Assembly (NCBI GenBank): GCA_035571875.1 | Contig: DATNBR010000050.1 | Span: forward strand, 1-64,000 | DNA length: 64,000 bases | From: Parafrigoribacterium_A sp035571875 | Lineage (GTDB): Bacteria > Actinomycetota > Actinomycetes > Actinomycetales > Microbacteriaceae | Direction: 5' to 3' | In this document: piece after piece, positions 50,464 to 61,107 of the stretch | Position numbering within the stretch: position 1 is the stretch's first letter | How the letters are laid out: each line of letters starts with the position of its first letter | Translations under genes and position numbers: made by a program | The notes under the pieces: generated by a model | Seen by the model: only the letters and a program-made list of their open reading frames with translations | Database searches by the model: none | Told to the model about the DNA's origin: nothing

Positions 50464-53400
50464 ATGTTTAGGCGCTGGCTTTCCACCCACAAATCGCTCT
50501 TCGTCACGGTGACGAGCGCGGTCCTTGCCGGCGCGCTCGTGGTGACCGTCGCGATCGTCTCCAATGGCTACACCGCCCAGCACCTCGACCTGAACGACGG
50601 TTCGGTGTGGGTATCGAATGGCACCGATCAGGTGATCGGCAGGGCAAACACGCAGGTGCTCGAGCTCAACACGGTGGTCGCGAGCACGGGCGTCGAATTG
50701 AACGTCGTGCAGAACGACTCCTCGGTATTGCTCGTCGATCAGAGCGACAGCAAGGTCGACATCGTCGATCCGGCGACGTCGAAGGTGACCGACAGCGTTC
50801 CCCTGCCATCCGCAAATCCCGAGGTCTTCCTCGCGAGCGGGCAGGTCGTCATCCACGCGCGCACGACCGGCGAGCTCTGGATCGTGCCGCTCACAGCTCT
50901 GCCGAAGTTCGATGCTGAGTCCCAGCCGACACTGAGCCTCGGTACCGATTCGGTCGTGAGCATGACGCCGGAGGGAGTGCTCTTCGCCTATTCAGCCGAG
51001 GCCAAGCAGGTGTACCGGGTGGATGTCTCGAAGTCCGACGCCGTGACCCAGACGAGCGCAGTGAACGGCTTCGGCACCTCGCGAAGCGTCATGTCGATCA
51101 CCTCGGTTGGCGACACCTGGGCGCTGCTCGACGCGACGTCGAGAAAGCTCCTCGTCAACGGCCGCACCGTGAATCTGGCGAAGTTCATCGGGTCTGACTC
51201 GAACCCGGCGATTCAACGGGCCGCGACCGAGGGCGACGCGGTGCTGATCGCCGACCGTGACGGGCTCGTCAGCGTGCCGCTCGGCGGTGGCGACGCGCAG
51301 TCGCTCATGAGCGGTAGGAGCGGCTTTGCCGCCGCGCCGACAGTGGTGGCCGGATGCGCGTACGCCGCGTGGTCCGACGGCACGGCCTGGCGCCGGTGTG
51401 ATGGCGGTGCGGCCGCCACCCTGCTCCTCAAGAAGGTGCCGAAGGGTGCGGCCCGCCTCGAGTTCCTCTCCAACGGTGCGCGCGTGGTGCTCAACGACCC
51501 GCGCGGCGGCGGGTCGTGGGCGGTGCAGCAGAGCGGCGAACTCATCGACAACTGGGCGCAGCTCATCGAGGTGAAGCAGGATCAGCAGCAGGTCGAGCAG
51601 AACGACGAAGACACGCCTCCCGACTACGAGAAGACCCAGGTGCCCCCGGTCGCCGTCGCCGACCAATTCGGTGCGCGACCGGGCCGATCGAGCGTTCTCC
51701 CGGTGCTGCTGAACGACTATGACCCGAACGGCGACGTCCTGGTGGTCTCCGCGGTCGCCTCCATCGACGAGAACGTGGGTCGGCTCGACCTGATCAACAA
51801 CCAGCAGCAGGTTCAGCTGACGCTCAGTCCGACGGCGAGCGCTCCCTTCTCGTTCGAGTACACCATCACCGACGGCCGCGGCGGCAGCGCGACGGCGACG
51901 GTCACGGTGACGGTTCGCGCGCCGGGCGAGAACTCCGCCCCGGTGCAGGTGCGGAAGACGCGCGCGCTCGTGGCGCAGGGCGGCCGCGTGACGACGCCGG
52001 TGCTCGGCGACTGGGTGGACCCCGACGGTGATGCGTTCTACCTCGCCGGTGCCTCCACCTCCGAGCCCGATACCGTGAGCTACAAGCCGGAGGGCACGGT
52101 CGTCTTCACCGAGGGCGGCGCGGCGAGTGCGCTGCGCTCGGTGTCGCTGTCGGTCTCCGACGGAACGGCAACGGGAACGGGCAACGTCGCGGTCACGGTG
52201 AAGCCCGTGGGAAAGGTGCCGATCGTCGCCGAGCCCTTCGTGGTGCTCAGTTACGCCGGGCAGGAGGCGACCGTGTCGCCGCTCGATCACGTGCGCGGCG
52301 GCACAGGCGTGCTGCGACTCGCAAGCGTGCCGTCGAAGGCCGGCGCCACGATCACCCCGAGCCTCGACAACGGCACCTTCCGCTTCAGGAGTGACACCCC
52401 GGGTACCTATTACGTGGATTACGTCGTCAACGACGGCGACCAGACCGCGAACGGGGTCGTGCGGATCGACGTCGCGGCACCGCCGGACGCGAACACCAAG
52501 CCGATCACGATTCCGAAGACCGTCTTCGTCTCGACTCTCGGAACGCAGACCATCGACGTCGCGACGACCGACATCGACCCGGCCGGCGGCGTGCTCCTCG
52601 CGACGCGCATCGAGAACCTGCCCCAGACATCCGGGGTGCGCGCCGAAATTCTCGACCAGAGCGCCGTGCGCGTCACCCTCACCGCCCCGCTCGCGGGCGG
52701 CCCGGTGCGCTTCAACTACTGGGTGACGAACGGCCTCGCGGAGGCCGAGGGTGTCATCACCGTGGTCGAGATCCCCGAACCCGCGCGCCTCCAGCCTCCC
52801 ATCGCGAACGACGACAACGCGACCGCTCGAGTCGGAGACGTCATCAACATCCCCGTGCTCGCCAACGACGTGCAGCCCGACGGCAAGGAACTGACCCTCA
52901 AGCCGCAACTCTCGACGGCGCTCAGCGGCAGTTCGGGGCTGCTGTTCGCCTCCGGCGACGTGCTGCGCTACCTCGCGCCCTCGCGACCTGGTAACTTCAC
53001 CGCGGTCTACGAGGTCGCCGGTCCGGACGGGCAGGTCGCCCAGGCGCAGGTGCACATCGCGGTGCGCGAGGCCGTGCAGGCGACGAACAGCCCGCCCGCG
53101 CCGCTGACCGTGATCGGCAGGGTGATCGCCGGGGAGACGGTGCGCATCAAGATTCCGCTCGCCGGCATAGATCCGGATGGCGACTCCGTGCAATTGCTCG
53201 GACAGGCGACGAACCCCGAAAAGGGTTCGGTGACGGGGGTCGGCACCGACTACATGGACTACGAGGCCGGCAGCTACTCGGCGGGCACCGACTCGTTCAC
53301 CTACACCGTCATCGATTCGCTGGGCGCGCGGGCAACCGGCACCGTGCGAGTCGGCATCAGCCCGAAGGCCGAGGGGGCGCGCAATCCGGTGGCCACGCAG

Positions 53401-56340
53401 GACGATGTGCTCGTGCGTCCCGGTCGCACGGTGTCGATCCAGGTGCTCGACAACGACTCTGATCCCGACGGCGGCCTGTTGACCGTGACGAGTGTCAAGC
53501 CGAACGGCAGCGATGTCACGGCGAAGATCGTGGACAACTACGTGCGCGTCACACCGCCGAAGACACCGGGTCGCTACGGGCTCGTCTACACGATCGAGAA
53601 CAAGTACGGCGGCACGGCGTCGGCCTTCATCACCGTCACGGTCGATCCGAATGCACCGCGCGCGTATCCGATAGCCAGCGATACCGTGCTGACGCTGTCC
53701 GACATCCTGGGCCGCGACAGCGTCGATGTGGATGTGCTCAAGAACGTCTTCTTCGCCGACGGTGACCCGAGCGAACTCGCCGTTTCGATCATGCCGGGCT
53801 ACGGCGCCTCGGCGAGTGTGCTCACGGACAAACGGGTGCGAGTGGCGATCGGGCAGAAGAGCCAAATCATCCCCTTCGCGGTCGCGAACCCCGACGACTC
53901 GAGCATCGTGTCCTACGCCTTCATCTGGGTTCCGGGCCTCAACGACGCCCTGCCGCAGTTGAACCGCAAGGCGCCCCCGCTGCAGGTTCGCAGCGAGTCG
54001 ACGCTGACCATCGACCTCGACGACTATGTGGTCGCGGTCGACGGCAAGCGCGTGCGCCTGACCGACTCGAGCACAGTGCAGGCCACTCACGCGAACGGCG
54101 ACAATCTCGTCGTGAACGACCACACGCTGAGCTTCACCTCGGCGTCAAAGTACTTCGGCCCGGCCTCTATCTCCTTCGAGGTCACCGACGGTTCGAGCGC
54201 GAGCGATCCGAACGGGCGTAAGGCGACACTCGTGCTCCCGATCACCGTCACGCCGCGGCAGAACCAGCCTCCGGTGTTCAACGGCGCTGTCATCGAGTTC
54301 GAGCCGGGCCAATCAAAGAACCTCGACCTGCTCAAGCTCACGACGTACCCCTATCCGAAGGACGTCGACGAGCTCGCGTATTCCGTGCTCGCGCCGTTGC
54401 CCACGGGCTTCAGCTACACCCTCACCGGGCAGAAGCTCGCCATCAGGGCGAACGACAACGCGGTCAAGGGCAGCACCACCTCCCTGGTGCTCGGAGTGCG
54501 CGACGACCTGAGCGCCGGACAGTCGGGGCGCATCGAGCTCGATGTCGTGGCGTCAAGCAGACCGCTCGCGTCTGCCGCGCCAGACTCCGTCGTCGTGCCG
54601 CGTGGTCAGACGAAGACCGTCGACGTGCTCGCCAACGACGAGGCCACGAACCCGTTCCCCGGCCAGCCGCTCAAGGTGATCGCGATCAGGGGTCTCGACG
54701 GAAACACGATTCCGCCGGGACTCAGCGTGACCCCGAACGCCGACAAGAGCAGGCTCACCGTCACGGTCGACGCCTCCGCGAAGCCCGGCGACACGAGCCT
54801 GCAGTATGAGGTCTCCGACGCGACTGGTGACTCGGAACGCTACGTCTGGGGCACGGTCACCATCTCGGTGCAGGATCGACCGGATGCGCCCACCGGCGTG
54901 CAGGAGCTCTCCTTCGGCGACGGCGTCGTGCGCATCGCCTGGACGGCCGCCCAGTTCAACAACTCGCCGATCATCGGCTACGACGTCACGGCCGTGCGCG
55001 CCGACACCGGCGCGGTCTTCGGCAAGACCCGCTGTCTCGTGACGAGCGGCTGCGATATCCCGACGCCCGGCAACGGTCCGGATGACGCCGTGCGCATCTC
55101 GGTCACCGCCACGAACGCGATCGGCGAGTCCGATCCCGGGTCGCTGGGCAGGTCGATCTGGTCGGATGTGCTGCCCGCGGCCCCGGCATCCGTCACGGCC
55201 ACCGCGACCAACTCCGCACCGGCCGGCGGATCGGTGCGAGTGGACTGGAGCACCGTGCCGACGCCGCCGAAGGGTACTTCCGTGGTCGGCTACACCGTGC
55301 TCATCGGCGGCCTGAGTGTCGATGTCGCCGCGGGCCAGAACAGCTACGAGTTCCTGAACGGCGGAGGCGAGCTCGCGAACAACAACAACTACACGGTCAC
55401 CGTGTTCGCCAGGAACAGCGCGCAGGTCACAAGTGCCGCCGACTGGAACCGCAGCAGCGTGTCGGTGACCACCGTGGGCCCGCCGAGCCAGACCGCCGGA
55501 GGCGTCACCGCCATCAGCGACGCCGCGACCGGCGACATGCAGGTGACGTGGGGCGCGAGCGACCCGAACGGTCGCCCCTCGGTGACGTACCGAGTCACGA
55601 GGTTCAACGCGGGCGCGACCGCACCGACGACCTGCCCGAACGGCGGCACCGCGGGGGTCAGCTCACCCTGGACCGACACCACCGCCGTCGATGGCCACGG
55701 CTACTTCTATGTCATCAGCGCGGACAACGGCCTGTACTGCACGCCGACCGTATCGGCTACGGCGATCAGTCAGACCGCGCCGGGGCAGGCCAGCGGAACC
55801 GCGAGCATCGCCGACCATTCGGCCACCGGCCAGTTCGACATCAAGGCCGGATCGAGCTTCTCGGTCGCCTCGGGCACCGCGACGCGCTACGAGTACCGCC
55901 TGAACGGCGGCGGTTGGGCCGAGGTAGCGGCCGGCCAGTGGCTCACCTCCGCCGCCGACACGAGCGTGTACGGCACGACGGTGACCGTCGAGTACCGCGG
56001 ATGCCGGGACGCGAGCGAGAACTACTGTGGTGCGGCCTCGGCGCCGATTTCGCTCACCCCGGTGAACACGCGAGCGGCGATCGTCAGCTGCCAGGTCGGC
56101 AACGTTCCGAACTCGACGGTTCCGCTCAACGCGGGCTCGCCGGTCGTGCACTGGCTCTACTCCTACAACGACGGCGGAGTCCTCTCCGCCTGGAGTGGCT
56201 TCAGCGAGAACGCCTCGGCCCCGTCGCCCGCACCGCTCGGCTCCGGTACCACCTCGGTGCGGGTGAAGACGGTGGTCGAGATCGGCCCATCGCCGTACTA
56301 CACCGATCCGGGCTATGGCGAGGGGACGTGCACGCCATGA
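50464..56340 (+). CDS. Giant membrane-anchored Ig-like/FN3-repeat surface protein
   Basis: A 1958-residue protein. Residues 1-12 are basic and 13-34 form one transmembrane helix without a clear cleavage site, predicting an N-in signal anchor with all the rest outside. Residues about 36-360 look beta-propeller-like (repeating short strands, ending SWAVQQSGELIDNW). From about 395, eleven Ig/cadherin-like repeats of roughly 90 residues follow, with headers such as DQFGARPGRSSVLPVLLND and D-DP-GD motifs. About four FN3-like domains follow (PTGVQELSFGDGVVRIAW, PASVTATATNSAPAGG). There is no LPxTG sorting signal or C-terminal helix. It likely forms a long surface stalk. Confidence 0.88.
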   Translation: MFRRWLSTHKSLFVTVTSAVLAGALVVTVAIVSNGYTAQHLDLNDGSVWVSNGTDQVIGRANTQVLELNTVVASTGVELNVVQNDSSVLLVDQSDSKVDIVDPATSKVTDSVPLPSANPEVFLASGQVVIHARTTGELWIVPLTALPKFDAESQPTLSLGTDSVVSMTPEGVLFAYSAEAKQVYRVDVSKSDAVTQTSAVNGFGTSRSVMSITSVGDTWALLDATSRKLLVNGRTVNLAKFIGSDSNPAIQRAATEGDAVLIADRDGLVSVPLGGGDAQSLMSGRSGFAAAPTVVAGCAYAAWSDGTAWRRCDGGAAATLLLKKVPKGAARLEFLSNGARVVLNDPRGGGSWAVQQSGELIDNWAQLIEVKQDQQQVEQNDEDTPPDYEKTQVPPVAVADQFGARPGRSSVLPVLLNDYDPNGDVLVVSAVASIDENVGRLDLINNQQQVQLTLSPTASAPFSFEYTITDGRGGSATATVTVTVRAPGENSAPVQVRKTRALVAQGGRVTTPVLGDWVDPDGDAFYLAGASTSEPDTVSYKPEGTVVFTEGGAASALRSVSLSVSDGTATGTGNVAVTVKPVGKVPIVAEPFVVLSYAGQEATVSPLDHVRGGTGVLRLASVPSKAGATITPSLDNGTFRFRSDTPGTYYVDYVVNDGDQTANGVVRIDVAAPPDANTKPITIPKTVFVSTLGTQTIDVATTDIDPAGGVLLATRIENLPQTSGVRAEILDQSAVRVTLTAPLAGGPVRFNYWVTNGLAEAEGVITVVEIPEPARLQPPIANDDNATARVGDVINIPVLANDVQPDGKELTLKPQLSTALSGSSGLLFASGDVLRYLAPSRPGNFTAVYEVAGPDGQVAQAQVHIAVREAVQATNSPPAPLTVIGRVIAGETVRIKIPLAGIDPDGDSVQLLGQATNPEKGSVTGVGTDYMDYEAGSYSAGTDSFTYTVIDSLGARATGTVRVGISPKAEGARNPVATQDDVLVRPGRTVSIQVLDNDSDPDGGLLTVTSVKPNGSDVTAKIVDNYVRVTPPKTPGRYGLVYTIENKYGGTASAFITVTVDPNAPRAYPIASDTVLTLSDILGRDSVDVDVLKNVFFADGDPSELAVSIMPGYGASASVLTDKRVRVAIGQKSQIIPFAVANPDDSSIVSYAFIWVPGLNDALPQLNRKAPPLQVRSESTLTIDLDDYVVAVDGKRVRLTDSSTVQATHANGDNLVVNDHTLSFTSASKYFGPASISFEVTDGSSASDPNGRKATLVLPITVTPRQNQPPVFNGAVIEFEPGQSKNLDLLKLTTYPYPKDVDELAYSVLAPLPTGFSYTLTGQKLAIRANDNAVKGSTTSLVLGVRDDLSAGQSGRIELDVVASSRPLASAAPDSVVVPRGQTKTVDVLANDEATNPFPGQPLKVIAIRGLDGNTIPPGLSVTPNADKSRLTVTVDASAKPGDTSLQYEVSDATGDSERYVWGTVTISVQDRPDAPTGVQELSFGDGVVRIAWTAAQFNNSPIIGYDVTAVRADTGAVFGKTRCLVTSGCDIPTPGNGPDDAVRISVTATNAIGESDPGSLGRSIWSDVLPAAPASVTATATNSAPAGGSVRVDWSTVPTPPKGTSVVGYTVLIGGLSVDVAAGQNSYEFLNGGGELANNNNYTVTVFARNSAQVTSAADWNRSSVSVTTVGPPSQTAGGVTAISDAATGDMQVTWGASDPNGRPSVTYRVTRFNAGATAPTTCPNGGTAGVSSPWTDTTAVDGHGYFYVISADNGLYCTPTVSATAISQTAPGQASGTASIADHSATGQFDIKAGSSFSVASGTATRYEYRLNGGGWAEVAAGQWLTSAADTSVYGTTVTVEYRGCRDASENYCGAASAPISLTPVNTRAAIVSCQVGNVPNSTVPLNAGSPVVHWLYSYNDGGVLSAWSGFSENASAPSPAPLGSGTTSVRVKTVVEIGPSPYYTDPGYGEGTCTP

Positions 56341-56395
56341 TAAGAATTCACTGCACGATGATCGACACCAGCCGAAAGAACCGAGGGGCAGCGCT

Positions 56396-57363
<968 letters not shown>

Positions 57364-57367
<4 letters not shown>

Positions 57368-58782
57368 ACAGCAGGGCCGACTCGTCGCGCACCACCACCA
57401 GATCGGTGCGCGGGGTCACGGCAACGCGGTCGGCGCGCTTCGATTCCGTCTACGACACCTCGACCGAGGGACTGACCAACGCCAGGACGAAGATCGTCGG
57501 AAACCGCACCGGATTCCTCGCCGACCTGGTGATCGCGCTCGTGCGGGCGACCAAGGGCATCCGCGGCCTCGCCGCTGCCTGGTGGGCGCGAGCATCCGCC
57601 GTCGTGACGCCGCTCGGGTGGTCATTCGCCCTCCTCGTTCCCCTCGCCTTCGGCTTCGGCTACCTCTTTTCGTGGCTCGAGCTCGTCGCGATCGCCTGGG
57701 CCGCGCTCGTACTCGTCATCGTCGCCGCCATCTACCTCATCGGACGCAGCTCATTCATCGTGCACCTCGGCATCCCGCGCCGACGCGTGGTGGTGGGGGA
57801 GGAGGCGACCGGCGTCGTCACCGTGACCAACCCGAGTCGCCGCCGCCTGCCCGGGCTCAAGGTCGAGATCCCCGTGGGCAACGGACTCGCCGAGCTCGCC
57901 ATCCCGGGCCTCGCGCGGGGAGCGGTTGCGCAACACGCGTTCGCCATCCCCACGACGCGTCGCGGAGTGCTCTCCGTCGGGCCCGTGCGCACGGTGCGCG
58001 CCGACCCGATCGGTCTCGTACGCAGGGAGCTGTTCTGGACGGACTCCACCGATCTCTTCGTGCACCCGCGCACGGTCGCCATCCCGAGCACCAGCACGGG
58101 GCTCATCCGGGATCTCGAGGGTTCTCCCACGCGAGATCTGAGCAACAGTGACGTCTCGTTTCATGCGCTGCGCGAGTACCTTCCGGGCGACGAGCGACGC
58201 AACATCCACTGGAAGAGCACGGCCAAGACCGGCGTCTACATGGTGCGGCAGTTCGAGGAGACCCGCCGCAGCCATCTCGTGATCGCGCTGAGTCTCGCGA
58301 GTGCGGACTACGCGAACGAGGAGGAGTTCGAGATGGCGGTGAGCGTCGCCGGCTCGCTCGGCACCCGCGCCATTCGCGACGCCCGCACCGTCTCCGTCGT
58401 CGCGAGCGAGCGCACGCCGGAGTTCGCCAAGCGCAAGGTGTTTGCCGTGCGCACGCTCAGCACCCTCACCACCTCGAGACTTCTCGACGATCTGGCCACC
58501 GTGGAAACCGCAGAGTCGGCGCTCGCGATCCTCGATGTCGCCAGAGTCACCTCCGATCAGGTGAGCGGCATCTCGGTGGCCTTTCTCATCTGCGGCTCGA
58601 CGCCGACGGCGGCGCAGCTCAGGGCCGCCTCCACGCGATTCCCGATCGGCGTCGAGGTGGTCGCGATCGTCTGCGATCCGCAGACCGTGCCCGGCCTCCG
58701 CCGCGTTGCCGGGCTCAGCGTGCTGACCATCGGATTCCTCGAAGACCTGCGCAAGTCGCTCGCTCGATCGGCGGCCGCGTGA
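57364..58782 (+). CDS. DUF58-family membrane protein
   Basis: A 472-residue partner of MoxR. Two transmembrane segments (about residues 78-124, hairpin) follow a Ser/Arg-rich N-terminus. The DUF58 core is marked by LREYLPGDERRNIHWKSTAKTG (about 271-292) and a von Willebrand A-like fold (HLVIALSLASADY). The family's function is unclear; proteins of this kind are thought to form complexes with the MoxR ATPase. The GTG 57364 start overlaps moxR, and the stop overlaps the transglutaminase-like gene. Confidence 0.88.
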
Positions 58783-61097
58783 GATCAAGAGGCCCAAGCA
58801 CGGCATTCATCGCGGTCAACACCGCGATGATGTGGTTGGCGACTGCCGTGGCCTCGGCCGCTCTGTGGCCGATCTATCGCAGCTACGAGCTCGTCGTGCT
58901 CGTGGCCGTCACCACGGTCGCGGCCTCGGCGCTCGCCATCCTGGGCGCGGTGTTCCGCTGGCGCAGCTATGTCATGTTGCTCTCCACGATCGCGCTCTAC
59001 CTTCTGCTGGGCGTGCCGCTGGCCGTGCCGGATCGCTCGCTCTACGTCGTGCTCCCCACCGTTGACGGCCTCCTCTCCCTGCTCGCCGGCGCCGCTCTCG
59101 GCTGGAAGCAGCTGCTGACGATCACGCTGCCCGTCGGCAGTTACCAGGCGCTCCTGGTGCCCGCCTTCCTCCTCGTGCTCGTGACCGTCGTCGTCGGACT
59201 CTCGCTCGCCCTGCGCTCGAGACGCGGCGACCTCGCCGTGCTGGCTCCCGCGGCCGTGTTCATTGTGGCGCTCGCCTTCGGACCCGAGCACGCAAGCTGG
59301 CCGCTGCAGCTCTCGCTCGGCCTGCTGGCAAGCCTCCTCGCCTGGCTTGCGTGGCGCCGCTGGTACCGCAGGCGCGAGGCGATCAAACTCCTCTCACGCG
59401 TCGGCACCGCGCCGGACGGAACGCCCGCGACGCTCCCGCAGCTGCGAGGGTTCTCCGGCTTTCGCGCCATTCTGAGCGCGGGGGTCATTCTCCTCATCGC
59501 GTCCTCATCCGGCGTCGCGGCCTCCGTGCTCGCGCCGCCAACGGGTCCGCGCGAGGTCGTGCGTTCCGCGATAGTGCAGCCCTTCGACCCGCTCGACTAT
59601 CCGAGCCCGCTCAGCGGCTTCCGCAGCTACGAGAAGTCGCCGGACGCAAGCGACACCATGCTCACGGTGACGGGTCTGCCGGCCGGGGCCCGCATCCGGA
59701 TCGCAACCCTCGACACCTACAACGGCGTGGTCTACTCGGTCGGCAGCGGCCAGCCGGATGCCGCCTCCGGTTCGTTCACTCGGGTGCCGTACACCTTCGA
59801 CCAGTCCGCGGTGCGGGGCGAGCAGCGCACGCTCACGGTCAAGATCGGCGATTACTCAGGCGTCTGGGTTCCGACGCTGGGCAAGCTCGAGAGCATCGAC
59901 TTCCACGGCAGCGACGCGACGACCCTGCGGGACTCGTTCTACTACAACGACAACAGCGGAACCGCGGCCGTCGTTCATCCGCTCGCCAAGGGCGACAGCT
60001 ACAGTCTCACCGCGGTGCAGCCGACGCAGCCGAGCCAGACGCAGCTGTCGCTCGTGAAGCCCGGCACCGCGCGCGTACCCGACCTCGAGGTCGTGCCAGA
60101 CAATCTGTTGACCGTGCTGAACGGCTACGTGGCGGGCGCCTCCGGCGAGGGTTCGAGGCTTGTGGCCATGATCGCGGGGCTGAAGAAGAACGGTTACATC
60201 AGCCATGGCGTCGCACCGGATGAGCCGCTCAGCCGCTCCGGGCACGCCGCCGATCGCATCACCCAGCTGCTCACCGAGCAGCGCATGATCGGCGACCAGG
60301 AGCAGTACGCGGTGACCGCGGCGCTGATGGCGAGGCAGCTCGGGTTCCCGGCGCGGGTGGTCTTCGGCTTCGCACCCACCGTCGTCTCTGCCGACGGCGC
60401 CACAGTGATCCGCGGCAGAGACATCTCCGCCTGGATCGAGGTGAACACCGCGCAGTTCGGGTGGGTCACGATCGACCCGAACCCTCCGGTGCGGGAGATT
60501 CCGAAGGAGCAGCCGAAGGATCCGACGCAGATCGCCCGACCGCAGTCGCCGGTGCAGCCACCGCCGGAGCAGCCGCACAAGCACGAGACGCAGACGCCAC
60601 CTGACAGCACGCAGGACAACCCTGCGGACGCCGACGCGCTGCTCGCGATCATCCTGGCGGTGCTGCGCATCGCGGGTTGGACGCTCCTCGCGATCGCCAT
60701 CGTGCTCTCGCCCTTCCTCGCGGTCATCGCCGCGAAGCATCGCCGCAGGGTGCTGCGAAGACGCGCATCACTGGCGGTCGATCGGATGAGCGGCGGCTGG
60801 CAGGAGTTCGAAGACGCGGTGATCGACCATGGATTCGTGACACCGCCGTCGCCGACGCGAACGGAGATCGCGGTCGTCGTCGGCGGGATGCAGCCGCTGG
60901 TGCTTGCGTCCATCGCCGACAGGGCGGTATTCTCGCCCAGCGACCCGGACGACGGCGACGTGGACCAACTGTGGCGTTCCGTCGAGGAGTTGCGGCTGTC
61001 GCTCAATGACGGATTGACCCGCTGGCAGCGCATCAAGGCACTGATCTCCGTGCGTTCGCTCGGTGGTTATAGTGTGAAGAACCTGTTCAAGCGATAG
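58779..61097 (+). CDS. Transglutaminase-fold membrane protein lacking Cys and His
   Basis: A 772-residue protein of the TgpA-like layout: about five N-terminal membrane helices (to about 200), one more near 232, an extracytoplasmic region with a transglutaminase-like domain (about 480-570), a Pro/Gln linker, a final helix (about 620-645), and a cytoplasmic tail. In the usual catalytic motif GDCxxYA the cysteine is replaced by Gln507 (GDQEQYA), and the histidine of HAWVEV by Ser550 (DISAWIEV); Asp566 remains. I infer a non-catalytic, binding or scaffold role. The start is GTG 58779, overlapping DUF58; a ten-base gap precedes the next gene. Confidence 0.85.
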   Translation: MRSRGPSTAFIAVNTAMMWLATAVASAALWPIYRSYELVVLVAVTTVAASALAILGAVFRWRSYVMLLSTIALYLLLGVPLAVPDRSLYVVLPTVDGLLSLLAGAALGWKQLLTITLPVGSYQALLVPAFLLVLVTVVVGLSLALRSRRGDLAVLAPAAVFIVALAFGPEHASWPLQLSLGLLASLLAWLAWRRWYRRREAIKLLSRVGTAPDGTPATLPQLRGFSGFRAILSAGVILLIASSSGVAASVLAPPTGPREVVRSAIVQPFDPLDYPSPLSGFRSYEKSPDASDTMLTVTGLPAGARIRIATLDTYNGVVYSVGSGQPDAASGSFTRVPYTFDQSAVRGEQRTLTVKIGDYSGVWVPTLGKLESIDFHGSDATTLRDSFYYNDNSGTAAVVHPLAKGDSYSLTAVQPTQPSQTQLSLVKPGTARVPDLEVVPDNLLTVLNGYVAGASGEGSRLVAMIAGLKKNGYISHGVAPDEPLSRSGHAADRITQLLTEQRMIGDQEQYAVTAALMARQLGFPARVVFGFAPTVVSADGATVIRGRDISAWIEVNTAQFGWVTIDPNPPVREIPKEQPKDPTQIARPQSPVQPPPEQPHKHETQTPPDSTQDNPADADALLAIILAVLRIAGWTLLAIAIVLSPFLAVIAAKHRRRVLRRRASLAVDRMSGGWQEFEDAVIDHGFVTPPSPTRTEIAVVVGGMQPLVLASIADRAVFSPSDPDDGDVDQLWRSVEELRLSLNDGLTRWQRIKALISVRSLGGYSVKNLFKR

Positions 61098-61107
61098 AGG
61101 ATGCCCG

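Noticed and set aside
50992..54123. 1043-codon minus-strand open frame within the giant gene
   Set aside because: His/Arg/Asp-rich low-complexity antisense shadow; the plus-strand repeats are clearly structured Ig-like domains.
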